DNA of 64,000 nucleotides from Macrocystis pyrifera (taxonomy: Eukaryota; Sar; Phaeophyceae; Laminariales; Laminariaceae). The stretch is taken from assembly GCA_031763025.1 (NCBI GenBank), contig JASSKH010000003.1, positions 11,170,734 to 11,234,733 on the forward strand, in the 5' to 3' direction. Below are positions 49,919 through 60,300 of this stretch, in pieces. The position numbers and the translations under genes are program-made. Within the stretch, counting starts at the first letter, position 1. Each line of letters starts with the position of its first letter. A model generated the notes under the pieces. That model was given only the letters and a program-made list of their open reading frames with translations. It searched no databases and was not told the DNA's origin.

Positions 49919-51947
49919 TGCTGCCGCGGGCTACGAAATTACGACACGGACGAGAGACTCTGAGAACGAGGGACCTTTTTTTAGTTGCTGCAAATATGTC
50001 ATTGCGTGTTTTATAGACTTACACTTGAGGATTCTGGACGTCTGCAAATGTTCGAGAGGGCATCAACTTCGAGAAGCGGCAGCTTGGAACCTTAGGAGGT
50101 TATCTCCTTGGTGTGTGTTGTTGATCATTGTGTTTTGAGGTAGGGGGGTGGGGTCTGGGGGGTGGAGCGGACCGGCCCGCTCGTTATTCCGAGACACGGG
50201 CGGGGGCTGCAAACGTTTACAGGAGGTTTATGAAGTTTTTTTTTTCTGGAGTATCGATTGGTTGCTGCCGGCAGACGTTTCGTCTTGTAGACGCGCCGTG
50301 GCGCGAGTTTTTGGACAGAGAAAGCAAAATATACTAGAGCATGTCGAAAACTAAAACAAAAAAACACGATTAAAGCAGTGTGGGGATTAGATAGGCACGG
50401 CCAGTGGGTGTCTCACATGCCGCGCGCCGAGGCTGAGACGAGAAATATTAGAAACTGGTTCCGTTTTCAACCCGCGGCGACGGAAACATGTCTGGGTCAC
50501 AGCAGGTGATGTTTTGTTTTCCGAGCGTCTCAAGAGGAAAGAATGATATTTCTCGTGTACTTTGTAGATTGTTGTTCAGAGCTCGTTGATCAACGAGTGC
50601 TCTTGGTGCAGGCGCTTTGTTTTTTTATCGCTCCCTTCTTGACGACTGGTGCGTTCGGACACAAGCGTGGTTCGTAGAACGGTTACAGGTTATCATAGGT
50701 TCTTAACAGTGTACTGGGTACTGGGCATACTGCCAGTGTACTGGGGCAGACCAGTGAACTCTTAGTTAGGTACCGTGGTATATTGTATGCGCGTGACATG
50801 CGCCCTCGGCCTCTAGCGCAAGTGTACATCCATTTTGACTCGCGTCGCGCGCTGCAGTTTTTGTTATTGTTGTTGTCGTGGGCTTTCTTTGCCGCCAACA
50901 CCCGCCGCCGTCGCCCTCCCTCCCCCCCCCCCCCCTCCCAGATTCGTGTTTCACTCTCCCCCCCCTCTCGGCATGATGATAAATTTCCCGCGTTTGCCCT
51001 AGTCGGCCGATTCACTCTTTTGTGTGTGGAATTTGGCTCTGCTGAGGGTTTTTAGGGGAAGGAGAAGGGCTAAGAACTATAATAGCGTTTTTGTACAGAA
51101 AACAATAAGTTTTAGCCTACGGTAGGTATCCCGCAGTCTATCACCGTGGTCTGCGGTGTATGCATGCCGCAGCCAAGATTAGCTTTGGTTTCGTTCCACC
51201 TCCTTTGTGGCGTGTAGCCGTTGGTGCCTCGCCGTCGGCATGTAGCCGCTGGCGTGTAGCCGTTTGCAGCGGACCCTTGACAGTGGACCGTTGGCAGTAC
51301 CGGGTGCCGTTGGCCTAACTAAACCCGACAGACGTTTATTTCTCGGTTGCTGCCGAAAGACAAGAGACAAAACGAGACGAGACGAAAGCTACTGTAGAGA
51401 AGGAGGAGAAGCCGCCGGTCACCGGACCGGCGGGTTTCTTCTTCCTTTTTTGGTTCCGTGCGAATGTTTTTTCTGAAATTTACTGCAGGGTTTTATCTTT
51501 TATTTTGAACTTGGTTTCTTCCAGCTGCTTTTATGCGGTTCGGAGCTTTCTTGGTGGGTGATACACCTGCTTTTCCTGTCTTGTTTGAGTTGCTTGTCGC
51601 GCTCTTCTTCGCAGGGAACCTTGCCCCTCTGCTGGTACTGCTGTACGTAGGTGGTCGTCGTGCCGCGCGATTTGAGAGTGGGTGTAATCAGAACTGTCTC
51701 TTTTTGAGCTTGTGCCTCTTTGAGCTCGCCGCTCGCGGCGACGGTGATTGTATCGGGGAGGGAATGAGTTCTCGTCATGTTTCCGAGGTGGCGATGGACG
51801 TTGCATTGAGTGTTTTCCCTCAGACCTGCAGGGCGTTCGGTCCGAAGTCGACGGCGGTCCCTCCCGATCGTAACGGCAGTTGTCCTGAAACGGACCTGCT
51901 GCGATCGCTTCTTCTTGTTGCGGTCTACGTGTCACCCCCACTACTGC

Positions 51948-51984
<37 letters not shown>

Positions 51985-54393
51985 CTACTACTACTGTATG
52001 TGTCTACGTGTTCGTTTTGACCCGGTGCGTCTTAGCGTGTCTACTATTAATACGAACTATTGGTAACTATGGCCAGGCTGTCGTACATACTGGTACCGAT
52101 TTGATTGTGTATTACCTTCCGTGATCTTCGTTGGAATCTGTATCTCTCTTTTTCTCCCCCTCTCGGGCAGCAAGTTGCCGAGACGTCGACAGTACATACC
52201 ACCGCTATTATATTGCGCACCGGAGAATCAGAGTGGGGATAGTAGTATACCGGGTGTGGGAAAAATTGCTGTTGTTAATGACCTTCCATACAAGTATGTT
52301 TTTTTCTTCAGGCCCTGAAATCGGAGAGTAGTAAAATAGGAGATGCCGGGTAACTGCCAAGTAAGTGTATGACCTTTCACGCGTTTTTCTTAAAAGGCCC
52401 CTGAAAAAGGCTCTTTTGAGTTTTTTTTTTTTTTTGTTTCCCGGGAAGGTGTGAACTACAGGATGTAGTAGTAGATGTGTCCCTTCTTCACATCACATCA
52501 GCCCGGTTGTGCCGTGGCAGCCGACTACAGCAACACCTACGTGCTCGCTTACTCGAGAAGTGATGTTTTCCACGAAGCGGCCGACAAATCCAAACAACGG
52601 CCGGAGGCTGACCTATGACCTATCTGCAGCATACTGCTGTACTCGTACTCGACGCGAGATACGTACGCGTTATACGAGGCGGGGCATTTTTTTGTTTCGA
52701 TCTGAAACACCATTTCAGTGGCTTTCAGCACGCACGGCACGGCGGGAGGTGGGGCTTAGCGCAATATGTCTCAACTACCCCTGCTCGTGCCCGCACCGTC
52801 GAAGTTAACGTCCCGCCGATTCTTGCAATTGTTTCGTGAGTCGCGCTTGGTCTCTGCTCCAGGGGTCAATAATTTGCTTCAAGACAAAGGGATCAAAAAC
52901 CTGCTTCAAGAAAGTAAATACGTACGTAGGTCAATTTTTCTGTACGAAGTGGTTTGAGATTTATGTGGTGCAGACGGAAAATCTAAAAAACTCTTCGTCA
53001 GTCGTAGAAACATGTCAATTGAAGCCACGGAACAACTTCGGCAATCGGATCATCAACCAGCTACAGTAGTACAGTGGTACGTAGTGCAATGTTTTACCCG
53101 ATGCATGATATCACACGATGATGAAAGAGGGTAATTAATCAACATGTAGTTATGCCGACACGGGACGTATATCGGAGCCCTGTGGCCGTAGAGCATATGG
53201 ATGGCCAGGGGAGGGGACCCCAGGCTGCTTCCTAAGAGTTGTGTTTTTTCGTCGATATGGTAAGCTTGCACCCCAGTTAGCCATAAGCTGTAGTACATAT
53301 TTTGTGTTGTGACCCCTTGAATATTCCTCTGTTCGTTGGTTCGATGTTGTTCCTCTGTGCAACGCATGGTGTTTCTCTTGTTTAGTTATAAAATTGACGA
53401 GGTTAAGGTTGACGGCCGTATCAATCGGTGTTTAGTTTGGCATAAAACGGCGGACTCCGCGCCATGGAATGGCGAAAACCAACCCGAGGAAACAGATAGA
53501 AAGCCGGTGTACTCTCCGCGTTTGTGGTCACATCCCGGTACACGGGTGCTTTGGCTACTGCAATGCTGCCGATATTGGTTGCTTGTTGTGTGACGGATAT
53601 CTCCTGTACCGGGAAGTGTCGTCAAACACACACCCCAACGTACCGTTTTCTCGTTACAATCCTGCATAAGAGGCGCAGCATAACACGATCCAGCCCCTCG
53701 TCTTGGTGCGCCCTCTCCGTGCCGAGTGCGTCGCTCGGATGACTCATGACTTACAGATCGATACCTACTGTAGTACACAAGTAGTATTGACGTATCAAAT
53801 ACTACTTCGTTCCCTAAGAATGCCTCCCGCAGTCGTGGTCGCATCATCTGCCGCTATAGCCGTACCGCGCGAGTTGGCATCCACACAATCGGGATCGAAC
53901 AGCGAACCAACTCGTACGAGTATGATGTCAGGTATCTCCCAGTAACCAATGGAAGTAATTCACTACTGGTTTCCGCCCGTTTTTTTTTTTCCTCTTTCTA
54001 TTGTACATCCCACCTGCAGGTAAAGCTCGGTTGTTGGTTGTGCTTTTATTTCGGACGGCAGAGGGCATACCACTCTGTCGGTAATTTAAAGGACATGTTG
54101 GGTATTCATATTAACACCGGAACGGTCTTCATATTGACGAACATACTGAATAGTATGCAAGCATGCCACATCGCTTGAGGAAGTTCTGTATCTTGGACCA
54201 GGCTCGAATTGCTATGCAAGGCAGGGTGCGTCCTACTCTAATTCAGTGCCAAGATGGCCACATTCTTATCCTCGTCCAAAGTCTTAAGAAGCCTGAAATA
54301 ATTGTCGCCCAAAATTCTTCAGTGCTACTGCTGCTGTTGTCACGTGCTACTATAACTATACTCGCAGCCTATTCATACTCGTAGTGCGTCGAT
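49919..54393. other. Convergent intergenic region between PAN3 and the basic-tailed membrane gene
   Basis: Both genes end into it. It contains a short TAG/TAC hairpin array at 51949-51990. I examined the longer frames and none shows a recognisable domain or consistent splice structure, so no gene is called. Confidence 0.45.
51949..51995. repeat. TAG array facing TAC array
   Basis: (TAG)n followed directly by (TAC)n gives a perfect hairpin flanked by CTGCAG-type sequence. Confidence 0.85.
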
Positions 54394-57300
54394 TCACTTC
54401 GTTTTCTTGGACGACGGCGACTTGCTGCTGCCCTTCTTGCTCTTCTTCTTCGTCTTCCCCTTCTCGTCGCCCCCCCCCCCCCCCCCCGCCTTGTTTTGAC
54501 CGCCGATAAGCAAGGGGTAGCGATGGAAACCCATCCAATCCATCCGTGGTGTGAAGGGTTTCATGTAGAGCGATCATCCACCCCAGCAAGATTGTGTTCA
54601 TGGAAAGAGAGTTTTCAGGGGGAAACCAACGGAAATATGGTATGATTATTGTGGAAGAAATAGAACACATCAATAAGCCGTCGATGGAGATAAAGTCAAT
54701 TTCGTGTGGGTTTACAACGGAGCGCCCGCAACCAAAACCACCACCACCAGGTGCTCCTGGTATAGAAAGCAACACTAAACGGGGACACAATCCAGGGCCA
54801 ACACAAAGAGTGAGACTACGGGGATATTGTCGTAGTATCGGCGTTTAAACATTTTTTGTTTGCGGCGAGGACGGTTGATTTTGCGATCGCACCGGGCAAC
54901 AAGACGTGCTGGATCTGTTGTACCCTCTGAGAGAGCGGTGGCGACGGCGGAAACGCGCCCCACTTTTTGGCACCGCCGCGTATAACTATTACGGGGGACC
55001 ATGGTAAATAGGACCAAATATTGTTAGTAAAAATAGGTAAATGTATAGGTTTTTATGTACACCATAGGTCCTATTAACTATGGATCCCCGTAATAGCCGC
55101 GTAAGAACGTGGCAAACGAAGCACGACTACGTATAGCTATTGCCAATAATTGACTTGGCCGATGACTGAGGGGTGGTCTAGTTGTTAGAAAATCGTTACC
55201 ACAGGTATTATTGTTAGAACGGATCATTCCGGATACATGCTCATATCTACGATCAACTGCTATCGAGTACGGCTGGTACGCTCGCTTTTTTCCCCACTCA
55301 CAAATATGTGTACCTCTGGTAAGTTGTAAGTATCGGCTGTAGTACGGTAGTTACACAGCCTTGTGCGACGGGAGCGCCTGGCTGAGTTTCAGAGAGTTTC
55401 CTTCTCCAGTCTCTAAGGCGATTTGGTGGGGAAAAAAAAACCCGCGAGAAGTTCATCACGCTGACTCTTCTCGCCATCCATCTGAGCTTCAGTTCGTCCT
55501 AAGCTCTTTTTACTGGCCCAACGAGCACTATTTCCCAGAAGACATATATGTTACCTGGTATGCAACTAACTACATCAGCGCTGTATTCCCGCTCGTCTAG
55601 CAATGACTCTGCGTTATCCTCTGAAGACAGTTATAAAAAAGCAAGCTATTTTAGGCGTGCAACAATAATAATCACAATAGGTACCCTTTTTAAATAGGTT
55701 ATGATCCTCGGCAAAATGTGTACGACTACTCCGCAATTCCATCGCTCTATCGGTCCCGTATAGTTCCTCGCAGCTCTGCGCTTAGCATTCTCTGTTCCAC
55801 CGCGAGTGAGCATGTACGACGGCTGAGAGAGAAAGCGATAACTTGACAAGAGAAAAGCCCCGAGCCCACGCATTCTCCTCCAAAAAACGTGGCTGATGAT
55901 GAGTACTTCCACCCTGAGCTCGGTGTCTTCCCCCCCCCCCCCCCATCGTTGAACTATACCTGGTACACATTATGAAGGTTTAACAAACGAAACGACTCCT
56001 TCCTACCATAGTACAAATAGTGAGGTTCGTGCAGTTGTTTCGTGCCCCACAAAGTCCGGTGCGGTCGAGGGTATGTACCCCATGCAAGTAAAAGGCAATC
56101 GAACCTCTTTTAGTTGTTGTTGCCAATCGTATAAGTACATGCACTCTATGCTGTGTGTGTTTTTTCACATATAACCGTCCTTTCTACCCGTCGACATCCA
56201 GCACAACCAGTGTCCGTGCCGACTCTTCAATACTAGAGAAATACAAGTTATGTGGCCACAAAACTACGCCACAGAAATGTGGGCGCCAATAACTACCATC
56301 GGCACACGCTGCACTCTAAAGAACTTGTGAGGAAGGTGAGTTACTGAGGCTCCGTATAACCCCCTTCTGTTTTTCCCCGCTTTGACTTACCGTCACCCTT
56401 TGGAAACTGCGCTACTCAAGAGTACTACAGTAGGTAGGTGAGGTGCCCAGGTACCTGGCGCTTATAGCTTTTTATTATTATACAGGAAATACGCTGATTG
56501 TGTTGAATGGAATCCGACGGAAATAATCTGGGATCGACAGAGGTCAATTAAAGACACATCGATTTTGGTTAAGCTCACAACGGTAGTACGTTGAGCCCAG
56601 TGGGGGCCAACGGAAACAAATTGAGAGCGATGGGGTTCAACGCAGAAAAAATATTCCGGTCAAGATTAACGGAAATACGTTGAGTTCAATGGAATACAAG
56701 GGAAATACATTGAGTTCGATGGAGGTCAACGGAAACACGTTGAGTCCAATGGAGGCTACGAAGGGGAACGAATTAAGTTCGACGGAGGTGAACTGAAAAC
56801 CATTTGTTCCGGTGAAGCTCAACGGAACTACGTTGAGTTCAATGAGAACCAACGGAAATGAACGGAGTTCAATGAAGGTCAACGGAGTAATGATTTCGAT
56901 GGAGCTCATCGGAAATTTATTCAGTTCAACGGAGGAAAACGGAAATAAAATGAGTTTAATGGGGTTCAATGCAGGTACGAGGCGTTTTTTTTCTTTTTCA
57001 CTTATCCAGAACGCACCTCCTTCGTCGTCCTCTTCTTCGATGCCTTGGGCGATGACGACGACTTCTTCTTCTTCTCCTTGTGCTGCTTCTTGTCGCGGCT
57101 TTTGCTCCGCTTGTCCGTCCTAGACTTAGACCTGGACTTCTTGGCCTTCTTGCTCTTTTTTCGTTTGTCCTTTCAAGGGGCGGTCACATTTTTATCGTGT
57201 GCGATAGACGTTTTGTTGGTGCGACGTACACACAAAAAAAAAAATAACAAAAAAACGTTAGCGGTTAGATAGGAAGGGAGAAAGAAGAAAATAAGGGCAG

Positions 57301-60300
57301 GGAGGCGAAACAGACAGAAGAGAAGAGGCTTCCGTCAATAACTGCTGCCACGAAGAGCGACGGACAGAAACAATGAGCCCCTCGTCCGTACCTTAATTGT
57401 TGAGCAACTGTCAAAAGGGATGAGCACGTCCTCTCGTGCTGTAACGAGCGCTGGGAGTACAGACGGCACTCGATTATCTAAAAACAAACGAGACAACCGA
57501 ACTATAGTTCGAATGTTGTGCATCCCAACGGATAGCTTTTTCTTCGAGTACGTACATAAGCAAGCAAGCAGGGACTAAGCAACGCTATGCAGGTTTTTTG
57601 GTGTCTGGAGCAGTCTTTCAAAGCTTTTAGTGGATGAAACGGCAACAATTTGATTGAACCCATTCCCCATACGGGTGACAGACATGGAATGCAGGATCTA
57701 CGTTCTACACAATGCTCTTGCGCAGAGAGCAACAACCTCACAAGCGACCGAGGCTATTCCGGTAGGCCGGGGGTGTACTCGATATCGTGCATGGCCGTAG
57801 TCGAATGACCATAGACCCTCGAAGCCCTGCCGGGACGGAGCACGTCGGGTTTTCACCGACCAGGCAGACATTGCTTGCACCAAGCGCAAAGCACCGTGAG
57901 GCGTTCGACGAGTCGCATCAAGGGTGAGCTGCATCCTTCTAAGAGCCGCTTATGGGGCGGACTTGCATATGGACGACAGCTTCAAGGAGTTAACTTATTT
58001 TTTCGGTGTGGCTACTTTCATAGACAGCAATGCGGCTACCATGTACGTGCCATACCATACACACTACTTGATACGATGATTCCCCTTGTGCGGAGTAAAG
58101 GTATTCCACCCCGCACGAATGATGTATAGCTCGATCGTCAGCTGTGACTGACCGCCTAAACAAAAACGGTGCCCTGGTTGTCTAGCTCACGTAGTGAGCG
58201 GCATATTTCACTGTATCGTTGCCAACCGACGCCAACCCAACCTATATATAATATATAGGGGGGCACGTTTTTTTTTTTTTAAATCAGCAGAGCTCTTCAC
58301 GGGTCATGACCGACCCGCGCGTCGGGCCAGGAATTTTTTTAATCTCACGGATTGGGTCGGGTCGGGTCGGGCCGGGTCGGGTCAGAAAGTTTTCAAAATC
58401 TCACAGGTCGGATCGGGTCACCCTTTCTCGACCCGACCCGACCTGAACCGCGAGCGTTTGACCCGACCTATCAACAGCCCTGACTTTCTTGAGAACCTCC
58501 TTTTCTGGCTCACTCGCGCACGCGAGAGTTTTTTTTTTCCGAGCAGTCTTACCAAGCTTTTTTTTTACGATTTGCGGTTTCGCGATGTGCACCCACCCTA
58601 TGTAGAGTGAACGGAAAAAAGTTGTTGTTGCGCCATCAAAATACTCTCACACTTCCTACAGAAAATGATCTATCTGCAGATAGATCATCATCTACGCAGA
58701 TCCTAAGCTGCCGTTTTGATATGCTGTGCAGGCTCTGTATAGTACTGATCGAATCCGGGAAGCAGGTGTCTAGATGGTTCAGATTATGCAGCTCCCACCC
58801 GGAAGCATGAGCTATGAATAGAACGGACGCACAGGTCAATGGAATCTCCCTGTTCCCCCCCTGAAAGATTCAGAGCAGGAAGTGGGAATCGATGATCTGT
58901 CCGCCGTGTGAAACATTGATCTGTCCGTTTTTTTTTCAGGGCCTAATCTCGGCGGTCGTGAAAATGGAGTCAACCCTCATACGGTACACGGTCTCGGTCG
59001 AGCAACGTAATTTTTTTGTTATGCTCTCTCTCTGGCACCCTATAGTTATATCTATTAATAGTGGCTTGGGAACGCGGTGCGCTCAGATTTAATTGTTTGG
59101 TAAATGGAAACGCGTTACGGCGAGCGCGCAAATTATCTCTTACTCCAAACAAAAAAGTCCCATATTTTTTTTATCTCGTAAGCTCTACAACAATCTGCCA
59201 AGATATTATTTCGAACGGAATCACTTACGGTGCTACTATGACGCACAGCAAGCAGCAAGAAGACCCATCGAGATCCGAGACGATCGACGGCACTCCACTC
59301 CCAGGTGGTACGAGTATAGTACCATTGTCATAATATATTTGTGTTGCGCTCACCGTCCGACAAGCATGAGTTTCAACGTTGAGCACTCATGGACATTAAC
59401 ATTCCTCGAAAGAAGAAAGGCGAGGGGAACAATAGCTAAAAGTAAACCTATTGGCCTACCGTAGACTATTGGAGTACTATAGCCTATTAGACTACAGTAG
59501 CTTCAACGTTGAGCGCTCATACACATCACCCGAAATGAGAAGAAAAAACCAAGGGGAACCAAAAAAAAAGGGGAAACCTATTCTGCGCAAAGTCTTCTCA
59601 CTCCCTCCCGTACCTGTACTCTCCTGCTTAACCTCTATGTCTACCTCATCAATTTGCTATTCTTGCTCTTGCTGTAGGTTGCTCTGGCTGTGCCTGCTTG
59701 TAGCATTTTACCTTGTGCTTCTTGCGGCGCCTTCTCTCCCTTGTCTTGCTGCGCCGGTCCTTCGACCGAGACTTTCTCTTGGACGATTTCTTGGACCGTG
59801 ACCTCGACTTGGACTTGGACTTGGAGGACGACTTCTTCTTCTTCTCGTCGTCATCGCCGTCGTCGTTGTTTTCGTTTACGTTAGGTGTACATAAAAGGAG
59901 AGAAGAAAAAATCGAAAACATTTTCGGGCATATGGGGCGGGAGGGGGGATACAAGCAGTTGTAAATTCGGCAGTCGTTGGATTCTATCATGAGATCCCCT
60001 TTCTATAATATGTGGATGATAGGATTGGGGCGAGCGCTGCACATTTGTCAGGCGGCAGATACAACACCAAAAATCAGAGCTTTAAAAAGCCCCCCCCCCC
60101 CCCCCCCCCCCCGGCACTTTAATTTAAAAGGGTCCTCCGGGACTCTTACTGTCCAAGGTGTTTCGAGTCATGCGCTGCTGATGGATAAATGCTCAAGGTC
60201 TTTCGAGTCATGTTTTGCTGCATACGGTTTGTTCGGTTCACTTGCCAGGTGCATCGTAACGACAGAAGGTACTATGGGGGGGGGGGGGGCGAGGGGGGGA

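Larger units (their letters stand above)
54463..57016 (-). other. Last intron of the basic-tailed membrane gene
   Basis: GTGCGT donor and GACGAG acceptor, with a G run of about 19 (plus-strand C run 54470-54487) next to the acceptor. Contains a family C MITE, a family D copy and the 56500-56970 minisatellite. Confidence 0.6.
57170..59711 (-). other. Intron of the basic-tailed membrane gene with families A and E
   Basis: GTAAAA donor at 59711 and TTGAAAG acceptor at 57170. Contains family A copy 6 and family E copy 2. No exon was seen. Confidence 0.55.

Noticed and set aside
50600-54300. Plus-strand frames at 51533-52124 and elsewhere in the PAN3 3' gap
   Set aside because: No motif, no consistent splice sites, and base composition like surrounding repeats.
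55180-55260. tRNA-like A box TGGTCTAGTTGTTAGAA
   Set aside because: The B box (GATCATTCC) is mismatched and no cloverleaf forms.
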